In this document: in pieces, positions 54,344-63,796 of the stretch
Layout of the letters: each line of letters begins with the position of its first letter
Numbering within the stretch: the stretch's first letter is position 1
Source: Bacillus sp. BA3
GTDB lineage: Bacteria > Bacillota > Bacilli > Bacillales > DSM-1321
Reading direction: 5' to 3'
Assembly: GCA_002835675.1 (NCBI GenBank)
Contig: PIZR01000010.1
Span: 22,184 to 86,183, forward strand
DNA: 64,000 nucleotides
Notes under the pieces: generated by a model
The model's database searches: none
Told to the model about the DNA's origin: nothing
What the model saw: the letters and a program-made list of their open reading frames with translations, nothing else
Program-made: the position numbers and the translations under genes

Positions 54344-56544
54344 ATGTCACCACCGCAAAGTTGGAAAGCTTCATGCACGTCCTCATGTATGTATTTGGTC
54401 TGTTGTTGATTACTGAATGGTTGAGGCCTGTCGATAAACTCACAGATACAGGTAATATCATCATTTTTATCGTATTTTTGCTCTATTCCCTGCTACTGCA
54501 TTATTTCCGCATACATTGGTCAATCCGGTTTATTCTCATTAGTGCTTATATAATGATTTCATTGCAGTTCCTCCATTCAAAAGGCGCTTTATTGCAATTA
54601 TCATGGCTGAAGGAAGGATTCCTAGCGGATTTTACGGCCAATCTTGGTTTTATATATGATGGTAATTGGGAGCTGATCACAAATCCATTTCGAACGTTTC
54701 TATTTTTTGTCCTTCTGTGGCTAGTAACGTATTTGATCCATTACTGGGTGATGGTAAGGCAAAGCATTTTTTTCTTTTTTATGTTAACGGTGATTTTTAT
54801 ATCTGTACTTGATACATTCACTCCCTATGTGGGCGATAAGGCAATGATCAGAATCATCATCATCGGGTTCTTGATGCTAGGCCTGCTGTCCCTGCTGCGA
54901 CTTACGATACAGGAGCGGATCAAGTTTACGATGGCTTTCATCAATAAGTGGATCTTAATGCTGACCGGCATGATATTGGTGAGTGTCCTTGTAGGTTTCG
55001 CTGCCCCAAAGCTCTCTCCGCAGTGGCCGGACCCGGTGCCTTATATTACCTCTTATTCTGATAAAGCAGGGAAAGAAGAAGGTGGTTTGAAGCGTAAAAG
55101 TGTCGGATATGATGAAGATGATTCGGATCTTGGCGGTTCGATAGAGCCGGATGGTTCCATCGTTTTTTATAATAATGCTCCTGAAGGACATTACTGGAAA
55201 GTCGAGAACAAGGATATTTATACCGGTAAAGGGTGGGTTTCCATCCTGGAAACGGACTTTCACACTTTTTCCAACGGGCAGGATATGGCATCTTTAGATA
55301 TTTACGACGTTCCTGAAGTGGTGAGGACAGAAGAAATGACGGCAAAAGTGTCCATGACGGAATCATATTCCCATATCCTTCATCCGCAGTCCGGGTATTT
55401 AAAAAAGATTGAGGGCAAAAACGGAACGGATTTCAAATATTATGAGGGTATGGACAAAGTTATTTCTGAAAAGGATAATGGCGAGCGACTGTCCATGAAA
55501 GAGTATGAGCTGGTCTATGATATGCCGAGTTTTGATATAGCTGGGTTAAGGAAAGTGACGGAACCTGACGAATCAATGGATTTATTAATGGAAAAGAACA
55601 CGCAGCTTCCAGAGGGAATGCCAAACCGGATATATGAATTGGCATCCGGGCTTACAAGGAATGAAGCGAATTGGTACGATAAAGCAAAAGCCATTGAGGA
55701 TTATTTTGACGGACCTGAATTCATTTATTCTAAGGATGATATTCCGTATCCGGAGAGCAATCAAGATTATGTCGATCAATTTTTATTCGAGACACAGATA
55801 GGGTATTGCGATAATTTTTCAAGTGCAATGGTTGTTTTGCTAAGAGCCGCCAATATACCTGCAAGGTGGGTAAAGGGCTATACGGAAGGGGAAAAATCAA
55901 TCCTTGATGGCGAATCCGTTTATAAGGTGACCAATAATAATGCACATTCCTGGGTCGAGGTTTATTTTTCAGGGATAGGCTGGGTTCCCTTCGAACCGAC
56001 AAAGGGTTTCAATGGGGAAGTTGAATTTTACGATTCGGAATTGAAACAGGAAGCGATCAAGAAGCCTGAAGAAACTCCAAATAATTCAGAGCAAAATAAG
56101 ATAGAGACCAGGGAACGCCAGGATACACCCGATAGGGAAACTCAATCATCCGTGAAAACGGGTATCGGGAACATGGGTGGGTTCTTAAAATGGACTGCCA
56201 TCTCACTATCAGGTGCATTGATTTTCGCTTCTATTGGTTATTTCTTTAGAAGGAAGTGGATTCCTCATCTGCAGATTCTTCGTTATAGAAAGAAAACCGG
56301 TGCTCATTTCTCGACAGCCTATTTAATTTTATTGAAACAATTAAAACGAGCTGGTTTAGTTCGTCCGGAGGGGCAAACATTAAGGGAGTACGCCGCCTAT
56401 GTGGATGCAGTGTATGATACGGATGAGATGGGCGAATTGACGGCTGGATACGAGTTAATGATATATCGTGGAGACGTGGAAGATGGCGAATGGAAGCACT
56501 TTCAAAAGGGTTGGGAAAGCTTGATGAGAAAAACTAGCTCTTGA
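54340..56544 (+). CDS. Membrane transglutaminase-like protein (TgpA/YebA type)
   Basis: 734 residues. Five to six N-terminal helices to about 225, then an outer part with the transglutaminase core: Cys490 in GYCDNFSSAMV, His536 in NNAHSWVEVYF, and at the third position Glu552 in PFEPTKGF where many relatives have Asp. A further helix (about 610-630) and a C-terminal DUF4129-like helical tail follow. It may crosslink or cleave envelope proteins; the substrate is unknown. End of the MoxR-DUF58 operon. Confidence 0.92.
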   Translation: MNVTTAKLESFMHVLMYVFGLLLITEWLRPVDKLTDTGNIIIFIVFLLYSLLLHYFRIHWSIRFILISAYIMISLQFLHSKGALLQLSWLKEGFLADFTANLGFIYDGNWELITNPFRTFLFFVLLWLVTYLIHYWVMVRQSIFFFFMLTVIFISVLDTFTPYVGDKAMIRIIIIGFLMLGLLSLLRLTIQERIKFTMAFINKWILMLTGMILVSVLVGFAAPKLSPQWPDPVPYITSYSDKAGKEEGGLKRKSVGYDEDDSDLGGSIEPDGSIVFYNNAPEGHYWKVENKDIYTGKGWVSILETDFHTFSNGQDMASLDIYDVPEVVRTEEMTAKVSMTESYSHILHPQSGYLKKIEGKNGTDFKYYEGMDKVISEKDNGERLSMKEYELVYDMPSFDIAGLRKVTEPDESMDLLMEKNTQLPEGMPNRIYELASGLTRNEANWYDKAKAIEDYFDGPEFIYSKDDIPYPESNQDYVDQFLFETQIGYCDNFSSAMVVLLRAANIPARWVKGYTEGEKSILDGESVYKVTNNNAHSWVEVYFSGIGWVPFEPTKGFNGEVEFYDSELKQEAIKKPEETPNNSEQNKIETRERQDTPDRETQSSVKTGIGNMGGFLKWTAISLSGALIFASIGYFFRRKWIPHLQILRYRKKTGAHFSTAYLILLKQLKRAGLVRPEGQTLREYAAYVDAVYDTDEMGELTAGYELMIYRGDVEDGEWKHFQKGWESLMRKTSS

Positions 56545-56597
56545 CCAGGTTTTTATTATATTGATACAATAACAAAAACTAACTTAAACTAATATAT

Positions 56598-56703
56598 CCT
56601 TCATATATCCTCGATAATATGGATCGAAAGTTTCTACCGAATCACCGTAAATGATTTGACTATGAAGGCGGATTTTAACAGGAAAGCTGAAAATCTGCCT
56701 TCG
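56598..56703 (+). promoter_or_regulatory. Guanine-type purine riboswitch of guaA
   Basis: The aptamer (56598-56669) shows P1 CCTTCATA/TATGAAGG, AATATGG, GTTTCTACC, ACCGTAAAT and GACTATGAAGG. The specificity base in GACTAT is C, so guanine or hypoxanthine is the ligand. The 3' side of P1 overlaps a terminator: GAAGGCGGATTTT (56665-) pairs with AAAATCTGCCTTC (ending 56703), followed by a T-rich tail. Confidence 0.88.
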
Positions 56704-56823
56704 TCTATACTTTTCTGTATTTTTGAGGGTGGATTTTTAGTTTTTCTTTTTTTATGATAATATTTTTTATAAGAAATTATCACTCGATTTCATGAGTGAA
56801 TTACATTGATAGAGGTGACGTTT

Positions 56824-58380
56824 GTGCCGGGGAAAACAGAATTGCAAAAAAACCAGGAAATGATCGTAGTACTTGATTTCGGAAGCCAATATAATCAATT
56901 GATCACTCGTCGTATCCGCGAATTTGGTGTGTACAGTGAGCTTCATCCTCATACAATTACTGTAGAAGAAATCGAGAAAATGAATCCAACGGGAATCATT
57001 TTCTCAGGGGGTCCGAATAGTGTTTATGATGCAAATGCATTTGGTTGTGATGAACGCATATTCGAAATGGGCCTTCCGATTTTCGGTATTTGTTATGGCA
57101 TGCAGCTTATGACTAAACATTTTGGCGGTAAGGTGGAACCAGCGAAAAACCGTGAATACGGAAAAGCGACACTTGCCATCCAAAATGAATCTAAGTTATT
57201 CAGTGACCTGCCGAAAGAACAGATCGTCTGGATGAGCCATGGTGATCTAGTGGTGGAAACGCCTGAAGGTTTCCAAATTGATGGGACGAACCCGTCTTGC
57301 CCAATTTCGGCTATGAGTGACGAATCACGTAAATTATATGCCGTGCAATTCCATCCTGAAGTCCGTCATTCCGTATACGGTAATGACATTTTGAAAAATT
57401 TCGTATTCGGCGTTTGTGGCTGTAAAGGTGACTGGTCAATGGAGAACTTCATTGAAATAGAAATGGAGAAAATCCGCCAAACGGTCGGAGATAAAAAAGT
57501 GTTATGCGCATTGAGCGGCGGTGTGGATTCATCCGTTGTTGCTGTATTGATCCATAAAGCGATTGGCGATCAGCTGACATGTATTTTCGTCGATCATGGA
57601 TTACTTCGTAAAGGGGAAGCCGAAGGTGTAATGGAAACATTCAGGGAAGGTTTCAATATGAATGTAATCAAGGTCGATGCAAAAGAACGTTTCCTATCGA
57701 AACTTGCTGGCGTTTCAGATCCGGAACAAAAACGGAAAATCATCGGTAACGAGTTCATCTACGTATTCGATGACGAAGCAACGAAGCTTGAAGGAATTGA
57801 TTTCCTTGCACAGGGTACACTTTACACAGACATTATTGAAAGTGGTACGGCCACTGCACAAACAATTAAATCGCATCACAACGTTGGCGGTCTGCCGGAA
57901 GATATGCAATTTAAATTGATTGAGCCTTTGAACACTCTATTCAAGGATGAAGTGCGTGCACTTGGTAGTGAAATGGGCATTCCGGATGAAATCGTTTGGC
58001 GTCAACCTTTCCCGGGTCCAGGTTTAGGTATTCGTGTATTAGGTGAAATTTCAGATGAAAAACTTGAAATCGTTCGTGAATCTGACCATATCTTACGTGA
58101 AGAAATTAGAAAGAATGGTTTGGAACGCGAAATTTGGCAGTACTTTACGGTCCTTCCTAACATTCGAAGCGTAGGGGTAATGGGCGACGCGCGTACGTAT
58201 GATTATACAATCGGGATCCGTGCGGTTACATCCATTGACGGAATGACTTCCGATTGGGCAAGAATCCCATGGGATGTACTTGAAATCATCTCAACGAGAA
58301 TCGTTAATGAAGTAAACCATGTAAACCGCGTAGTTTATGACATTACGTCTAAGCCACCTGCAACGATTGAGTGGGAATAG
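56824..58380 (+). CDS. guaA: GMP synthase (glutamine-hydrolysing)
   Basis: 518 residues from GTG 56824, five bases after AGAGGTGA (56811-56818). Class I glutaminase domain first: nucleophile Cys in IFGICYGMQLMTKHFGG and the His-x-Glu in AVQFHPEV. The ATP pyrophosphatase domain follows with P-loop VLCALSGGVDSSVVAVL, then the dimerisation domain to PATIEWE. It turns XMP into GMP. Controlled by the riboswitch upstream. Confidence 0.97.
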   Translation: MPGKTELQKNQEMIVVLDFGSQYNQLITRRIREFGVYSELHPHTITVEEIEKMNPTGIIFSGGPNSVYDANAFGCDERIFEMGLPIFGICYGMQLMTKHFGGKVEPAKNREYGKATLAIQNESKLFSDLPKEQIVWMSHGDLVVETPEGFQIDGTNPSCPISAMSDESRKLYAVQFHPEVRHSVYGNDILKNFVFGVCGCKGDWSMENFIEIEMEKIRQTVGDKKVLCALSGGVDSSVVAVLIHKAIGDQLTCIFVDHGLLRKGEAEGVMETFREGFNMNVIKVDAKERFLSKLAGVSDPEQKRKIIGNEFIYVFDDEATKLEGIDFLAQGTLYTDIIESGTATAQTIKSHHNVGGLPEDMQFKLIEPLNTLFKDEVRALGSEMGIPDEIVWRQPFPGPGLGIRVLGEISDEKLEIVRESDHILREEIRKNGLEREIWQYFTVLPNIRSVGVMGDARTYDYTIGIRAVTSIDGMTSDWARIPWDVLEIISTRIVNEVNHVNRVVYDITSKPPATIEWE

Positions 58381-58396
58381 AAGATTAAAATCATCC

Positions 58397-58431
58397 AATC
58401 AGTGAAGGAAATATCCTTCACTGATTTTTTT
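58397..58431 (+). terminator. Terminator of guaA
   Basis: AATCAGTGAAGGA and TCCTTCACTGATT are perfect arms around AATA, followed by Ts. Confidence 0.88.
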
Positions 58432-58567
58432 GGTTAAAATAGTATTTGAATATGTAGATTACTTACATTTTACGTATGTTGGCGAAGATATAGCCATAAT
58501 AAGTAAGGAATATATAGCGAAAAGCGAACGTTGCCTAAAATTACATAAAAAATATTCGTTAGATATA

Positions 58568-58596
58568 TTGACGATTATTTTAGTGACTGATACACT
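58568..58596 (+). promoter_or_regulatory. Probable promoter of pbuG
   Basis: TTGACG (58568-58573) and TACACT (58591-58596), 17 bases apart, lie about 30 bases before the riboswitch. Confidence 0.5.
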
Positions 58597-58623
58597 ATAC
58601 CTATAATAATAAAAAAACATAAT

Positions 58624-58769
58624 TGTCGTATAATATTGGGGATATGGCCCAAAAGTTTCTACCAAGCTGCCGTGAACGGCTTGACTACGATGTGGAAGGA
58701 TTGGCGCGGATAAACCGCCACTTCTTTACATGACCGCAGTCAAGCCCCGTTCGTAAGCGAATGGGGCAT
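58624..58769 (+). promoter_or_regulatory. Guanine-type purine riboswitch of pbuG
   Basis: Aptamer (58624-58691): TCGTATAATATT, GGGGATATGGCCC, GTTTCTACC, GCCGTGAAC and GACTACGA, with C at the specificity position. GGCTTGACT (58679-58687 region) is complementary to AGTCAAGCC (about 58738-58746), which overlaps the 5' arm of the terminator GCCCCGTTCG/CGAATGGGGC (to about 58768). Aptamer plus terminator and antiterminator are thus mutually exclusive; ligand should turn pbuG off. Confidence 0.88.
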
Positions 58770-58807
58770 TTTCTGTTGGCACGATTTTATGATAGGGGAG
58801 ACTCATA

Positions 58808-60139
58808 ATGAAAAATTATTTTCGGTTTAATGAGCTGGGAACTAATTATCGCCGTGAAATACTTGGTGGACTGACTACGTTCCTTTCAATGGCATATATC
58901 CTGGTTGTTAACCCTGTGATGCTGACTTTACAAAGCATCGAGGACTATCCGGATGAATTGAGAATGGACTACGGAGCGGTTTTTGCAGCGACCGCCTTGG
59001 CAGCCGCAATCGGTTCGATATTGATGGGACTCATAGCCAGGTATCCAATCTCGCTTGCACCAGGGATGGGATTGAATGCTTTCTTTGCTTTTACCGTTGT
59101 GCTTGGTTTTGGAATTCCTTGGCAGACGGCTTTGTCGGGAGTATTGATTTCAGGTATTATCTTCGTTTTGCTTTCCCTATCGGGAATACGTGAGAAAATC
59201 ATTAATGCAATTCCAGTCGAGTTGAAATACGCAGTTGGTGCCGGTATCGGTTTATTCATTACGTTTGTAGGGTTTCAGAATGCTGGAATCATCACGAATG
59301 ATGACAGCGTTCTTGTAGGACTGGGCGACTTGACATCAGGAAATACTTTATTGGCTGTGTTTGGAATTGTCGTAACCGTCATTTTGATGACGAGAGGCGT
59401 CAAAAGCGGCGTGTTCATAGGGATGGTCATTACAGCCATAGCAGGAATGATTTTTGGACAAGTTCCGGTGCCGGAGAAAATAATCGGTGCCGTTCCTAGC
59501 ATAGCGCCTACATTCGGGGTTGCGTTCGATGCCTTCGGAAATCCCGGTGATCTCTTCACTGGTCAAATGTTAATCGTGATACTGACCTTCTTGTTTGTAG
59601 CGTTCTTTGATACAGCAGGTACGTTGGTGGCTGTAGCGCAACAAGCTGGTTTAATGAAGGATAATGTTCTTCCTAGAGTGGGAAAAGGATTACTTGCTGA
59701 TTCATTATCCATCGTTTCAGGTGCAATTCTTGGTACATCCACCACGACATCTTATGTAGAGTCTACATCGGGTGTTGCCGCTGGTGCTCGAAGCGGTTTT
59801 GCGGCTGTAGTGACAGGATTGCTGTTTGTCCTATCCCTATTCTTCTTCCCGCTTCTATCAGTGGTTACATCTGCGGTGACTGCGCCGGCATTGGTCATAG
59901 TCGGAGTGTTAATGGCATCATCACTTAAAAATATTGACTGGCAGAAGTTTGAAATTGCGGTTCCGGCCTTCTTTACGGTTATCATGATGCCTATGACATA
60001 TTCGATTGCGACAGGTATAGCTTGCGGATTCATCTTCTATCCGATCACCATGTCGATGAAAGGGAGAGCTAAAGAGGTTCACCCAATCATGTGGGGGCTT
60101 GGAGTCGTTTTCCTACTATATTTCATTTTCTTGAAGTAA
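58808..60139 (+). CDS. pbuG: Hypoxanthine/guanine permease
   Basis: 443 residues, twelve to fourteen helices, AzgA-like branch of the NCS2 family. Signatures: LGGLTTFLSMAYILVVNP near the N-terminus, LAPGMGLNAFFAFTVV, GAGIGLFITFVGFQNAGII and GTSTTTSYVESTSGVAAGARSG. It imports purine bases for salvage. Behind a guanine riboswitch like guaA, so both drop when guanine is plentiful. Confidence 0.95.
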   Translation: MKNYFRFNELGTNYRREILGGLTTFLSMAYILVVNPVMLTLQSIEDYPDELRMDYGAVFAATALAAAIGSILMGLIARYPISLAPGMGLNAFFAFTVVLGFGIPWQTALSGVLISGIIFVLLSLSGIREKIINAIPVELKYAVGAGIGLFITFVGFQNAGIITNDDSVLVGLGDLTSGNTLLAVFGIVVTVILMTRGVKSGVFIGMVITAIAGMIFGQVPVPEKIIGAVPSIAPTFGVAFDAFGNPGDLFTGQMLIVILTFLFVAFFDTAGTLVAVAQQAGLMKDNVLPRVGKGLLADSLSIVSGAILGTSTTTSYVESTSGVAAGARSGFAAVVTGLLFVLSLFFFPLLSVVTSAVTAPALVIVGVLMASSLKNIDWQKFEIAVPAFFTVIMMPMTYSIATGIACGFIFYPITMSMKGRAKEVHPIMWGLGVVFLLYFIFLK

Positions 60140-60155
60140 TAAGGCAATAAGTAAG

Positions 60156-60184
60156 GAGAGTCCTGATTTCAGGGCTCTTCTTTC
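60156..60184 (+). terminator. Terminator of pbuG
   Basis: AGAGTCCTG and CAGGGCTCT pair (one G-U) around ATTT, followed by TCTTTC. Confidence 0.65.
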
Positions 60185-60291
60185 ATGTTGTAAGAGAAAG
60201 CTCATATCGTGTATAGTAAAAGGACTAAGTACTAAGTACTTTATCCTGTATGGGGCATAGGGATGACTTTGAGAAAAAAAGAGGGAGAAAA

Positions 60292-61134
60292 ATGAATGGT
60301 TTTATCGTTGAAAAGGTTTTGAACAATAATGTGGTGATTGCCACGCATCCGTCGTATGGAGAAGTCGTTTCTATTGGAAAGGGCTTAGGCTTCAACCGAA
60401 AGAAAGGCGAAGAGTTAAGTCCGGAACTTGCGGAGAAGACGTTTGTCCTGAAAAATGTCAAGGAACAGGAAAGTTACAAAAAACTTTTGCCGCAGATCGA
60501 TCAAAATCTTCAAGCTGCCATTATAGAATCCATTCATCTCATTAACGACCGAGTAACTGGAAAACTCAATGAACATATACATGTCGGTTTAACTGATCAT
60601 TTATTGTTCGCCCTTCAGCGTGTTTCACAAGGAATGACTATCAAAAACCCATTCTTGAAAGAAACGATAACCCTTTATCCTTTTGAACATGATATTGCTG
60701 TTGATGTAGTAGAATTAATTCAAGATAAGACAGGCATAGGCCTGCCCCAAGGGGAAATCGGTTTTATTACGCTTCATATTCATAGCGCAATATCAAATAA
60801 AGACTTATCGGAAGTCAATCAGCATTCGCAGTTAATCTATCAACTTATCCAAGTTGTTGAAGAACAGCTCAACGTACAAATTAATAAGGATAGCATTGAT
60901 TATTCACGTTTGGTCCGTCATTTAAGATTCATGATAGACAGGGTGTTGGCTGGCGAAAAAGTAGAGGAACCCGAAAAAATAGCAATGCTATTGAAAGAAG
61001 AATATCCTTTGTGTTACAATATCTCTTGGAAGCTAATAAAGATTATGCAGCAGAAATTAGGCAGACCGGTTTGTGATGCGGAAGCTGTCTATCTAACGAT
61101 GCATATCCAACGATTACAAAAGAAAATTAAATAA
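60292..61134 (+). CDS. glcT: Transcriptional antiterminator of the glucose PTS
   Basis: 280 residues from ATG 60292, after GAGGGAG; the frame extends to 60250 without a ribosome site. The N-terminal CAT RNA-binding domain (NGFIVEKVLNNNVVIATHP, GKGLGFNRKKGE) is followed by two PRD domains with the phosphorylation histidines (DHLLFALQRV, GEIGFITLHIHSAI; HLRFMIDRV, VYLTMHIQRL). Without glucose EIICB phosphorylates and silences it; with glucose it binds the RNA at 61148 and lets ptsG be read. Confidence 0.94.
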   Translation: MNGFIVEKVLNNNVVIATHPSYGEVVSIGKGLGFNRKKGEELSPELAEKTFVLKNVKEQESYKKLLPQIDQNLQAAIIESIHLINDRVTGKLNEHIHVGLTDHLLFALQRVSQGMTIKNPFLKETITLYPFEHDIAVDVVELIQDKTGIGLPQGEIGFITLHIHSAISNKDLSEVNQHSQLIYQLIQVVEEQLNVQINKDSIDYSRLVRHLRFMIDRVLAGEKVEEPEKIAMLLKEEYPLCYNISWKLIKIMQQKLGRPVCDAEAVYLTMHIQRLQKKIK

Positions 61135-61147
61135 ACATACATTAACT

Positions 61148-61256
61148 TACGTGTTACTGATTCGATCAGGCATAAGTGAGGAGAATGATTGTTATGAAAG
61201 AGGGTATTATATACCTGAATTTTCATTTCAATCCTATCTTTGCTTATGCCTTTTTT
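61148..61256 (+). promoter_or_regulatory. GlcT-binding RNA (RAT) and overlapping terminator of ptsG
   Basis: The RAT element (61148-61178: ACGTGTTACTGATTCGATC then AGGCATAAGT) overlaps the left arm GGCATAAG of a terminator whose right arm CTTATGCC (61243-61250) is followed by six Ts. Binding of GlcT would keep the left arm from pairing. The layout is as in B. subtilis ptsG. Confidence 0.85.
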
Positions 61257-61347
61257 GTATTTGAATTCTGATGCGTGGGAAGATGAATACCATCGTAAAT
61301 GTAACCGTTTTATTAGCATGGAATAACAGTAAAGAGGAGGAAAACCT

Positions 61348-63417
61348 ATGTTTAAGAAGTTGTTTGGTGTTTTGCAAAAAATCGGAAAAGCTTTGATGCT
61401 TCCTGTAGCCATTTTACCAGCAGCCGGAATTTTGCTGGCGTTTGGTAATGCATTGCAAAACGAAACTTTGTTGGATATCGCCCCGTTTCTTGCGAGTGGC
61501 GGAGTGGAAATGGTCGCATCGGTAATGGAGAATGCCGGGAATATTATTTTTGGGAATCTTCCCTTGTTGTTTGCTGTGGGGGTCGCAATTGGGTTAGCTG
61601 GCGGAGATGGTGTTGCCGGACTGGCTGCGATTATCGGGTTCTTGATTATGAATGTAACGATGGGAACCGTTCTTGGCATTGACGCTGCCGACATTGCGAA
61701 CAATGGTGCGGTGTATAGCAATGTTCTGGGAATCCCGACGTTGGGAACTGGTGTGTTCGGCGGTATAATTGTCGGTGTCATGGCTGCTGTTATGTATAAT
61801 AAGTTTTATGAAATTGAACTGCCTTCTTATTTAGGATTCTTTGCAGGTAAACGTTTTGTACCAATTGCAACAGCCGCAAGCGCAGTTATTCTTGGATTGC
61901 TGATGATCTTGGTTTGGCCGACGATTCAATCGGGGTTAAATTCATTTTCCGAAAATATGTTGGGTGCTAACCTGACTCTGGGAGCTTTCGTGTTTGGGGT
62001 TGTAGAACGTGCGCTGATTCCTTTTGGATTGCATCATATCTTCTACTCCCCATTCTGGTTCGAATTTGGCAGCTATATCCCTCAAGGCGGGGGAACGCCA
62101 GTCAGAGGAGACCAAGCTATCTTCATGGCTCAAATTAAAGATGGCGTACAGAATTTAACGGCAGGTACCTTCATGACTGGTAAATATCCATTCATGATGT
62201 TCGGGTTACCAGCTGCGGCTTTGGCCATTTATCATGAAGCAAGACCGGAAAGAAAGAAAATTGTAGGGGGCTTGATGGCTTCTGCGGCACTTACATCTTT
62301 CCTTACTGGGATTACTGAGCCACTTGAATTTGCCTTCTTATTTGTTGCACCGGTACTTTTCGGGATTCACTGTCTGTTTGCAGGTCTATCATTCATGACC
62401 ATGCATTTACTGGATGTGAAAATCGGGATGACGTTCTCGGGCGGTTTGATCGATTACGTACTGTTTGGTTTAATTAATCCGCAAACCAATGCATGGATCG
62501 TTATTCCGGTTGGCTTGGTCTTTGCGCTTATCTATTACTTCGGATTCCGATTTGCGATAAGGACGTTTAACCTTAAAACTCCTGGCCGTGAAGTGGAAGA
62601 GGATGAGGAAGCGGAAGGATCTGCAAGTACAGCTGGAAGTCTTCCTGGGGATATCTTGGATGCTATGGGCGGAAAAGAAAATATTTCTCACTTGGATGCT
62701 TGCATTACCCGTCTTCGTGTATCGGTCAATGACATCGGTAACGTTGATAAAAATAGGCTGAAGAAACTTGGAGCCGCTGGAGTTCTGGAAGTGGGCAATA
62801 ATATCCAGGCAATCTTCGGACCTCGTTCAGAAACGATCAAGGGGCAAATGAAAGATATCATCGATGGAAAAAGGCCTCGTAAAGTAGAAGCATCTCCTGA
62901 AGTGGGTGTGGAAAAGCAAATCGAGGATGTCATCCCGAAACCTTTACGGACTGATGAAGTTTCCGAGCGCTTTGTTTCTCCTATTAAAGGGGAATTAAAA
63001 CCGATCACGGAAGTGCCTGATGCTGTTTTTGCTGAAAAAATGATGGGTGATGGATTTGCCATCGTACCTGAGGAAGGGTTGGTTGTTTCTCCTGTAGACG
63101 GTACAATCGTTAACCTATTCCCGACTAAACATGCAATCGGTATCGTTTCCGAAGCTGGTCGTGAAATCTTGATTCATGTCGGGATCGATACAGTTAAGTT
63201 AGAAGGCAAAGGATTCGAAGCGCTAGTCTCTCAAGGAGATAAAGTGACAAGCGGACAGCCGTTGCTCAAAGTTGATATAGAGTATGTCAAAAACAATGCC
63301 AGCTCTATCATTACGCCAATCGTCTTCACTAACCTTTCTGAAGGTGAAAGTGTGAAGATCGAAAGGGCCGGAAATGTAGATAGAGAAGAAGCGGACGTAA
63401 TTACCATTAATAAATAA
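61348..63417 (+). CDS. ptsG: Glucose-specific PTS EIICBA
   Basis: 689 residues; ribosome site GAGGAGG. EIIC (1-415) with about ten helices and the GITEPLEFAFLFVAP motif. EIIB (about 435-515) has the phospho-cysteine in ISHLDACITRLRV. EIIA (about 540-689) carries the phospho-histidine in EILIHVGIDTVKLEG and the VSPVDGTIVNLFPTKHAIG strand. It imports and phosphorylates glucose. Controlled by the RAT/terminator upstream. The rrn promoters start 150 bases downstream. Confidence 0.96.
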   Translation: MFKKLFGVLQKIGKALMLPVAILPAAGILLAFGNALQNETLLDIAPFLASGGVEMVASVMENAGNIIFGNLPLLFAVGVAIGLAGGDGVAGLAAIIGFLIMNVTMGTVLGIDAADIANNGAVYSNVLGIPTLGTGVFGGIIVGVMAAVMYNKFYEIELPSYLGFFAGKRFVPIATAASAVILGLLMILVWPTIQSGLNSFSENMLGANLTLGAFVFGVVERALIPFGLHHIFYSPFWFEFGSYIPQGGGTPVRGDQAIFMAQIKDGVQNLTAGTFMTGKYPFMMFGLPAAALAIYHEARPERKKIVGGLMASAALTSFLTGITEPLEFAFLFVAPVLFGIHCLFAGLSFMTMHLLDVKIGMTFSGGLIDYVLFGLINPQTNAWIVIPVGLVFALIYYFGFRFAIRTFNLKTPGREVEEDEEAEGSASTAGSLPGDILDAMGGKENISHLDACITRLRVSVNDIGNVDKNRLKKLGAAGVLEVGNNIQAIFGPRSETIKGQMKDIIDGKRPRKVEASPEVGVEKQIEDVIPKPLRTDEVSERFVSPIKGELKPITEVPDAVFAEKMMGDGFAIVPEEGLVVSPVDGTIVNLFPTKHAIGIVSEAGREILIHVGIDTVKLEGKGFEALVSQGDKVTSGQPLLKVDIEYVKNNASSIITPIVFTNLSEGESVKIERAGNVDREEADVITINK

Positions 63418-63429
63418 TCATTAATAACA

Positions 63430-63464
63430 GGAGGGTGGCTATAATCAGCTGCCCTCCTTTTTTT
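63430..63464 (+). terminator. Terminator of ptsG
   Basis: GGAGGGTGGCT and AGCTGCCCTCC pair around ATAATC, followed by seven Ts. Confidence 0.88.
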
Positions 63465-63564
63465 GATGATCAATGACAGGGTCCGGCTTCTAAAGAAAGA
63501 AAGTGGTGTATATATAGAAGAAGTTGGCTCATGAAAAAGTGAAGTAACTTTTTAAAAGATTGCA

Positions 63565-63593
63565 TTGACTTATCTAAATGCAAGTGCTAATAT
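63565..63593 (+). promoter_or_regulatory. rRNA operon promoter P1
   Basis: TTGACT (63565-63570) and TAATAT (63588-63593) with a 17-base spacer. Confidence 0.75.
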
Positions 63594-63647
63594 ATTAAAT
63601 ACACCGCTTGAGACAAAAAAGATAAACAAGTAAATAATAACTTGTTG

Positions 63648-63676
63648 TTGACTTTGTGTTCGGAAGGTGTTAAACT
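63648..63676 (+). promoter_or_regulatory. rRNA operon promoter P2
   Basis: TTGACT (63648-63653) and TAAACT (63671-63676) with a 17-base spacer. A boxA-like antitermination element TGCTCTTTGAAAACTGAAC (from about 63708) follows. Confidence 0.78.
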
Positions 63677-63796
63677 AATTAAGTCGCTAAAAAGCGATGG
63701 AAAATATTGCTCTTTGAAAACTGAACAAAACAAAGCGCCAACGTTAAATTTTAAGTGAGCACACACTATCAAAAAAGCAAATGAGCAAGTCAAACA

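Noticed and set aside
59752..60033. Minus-strand frames inside pbuG
   Set aside because: Shadows of a membrane-protein gene in the opposite direction, without start signals.
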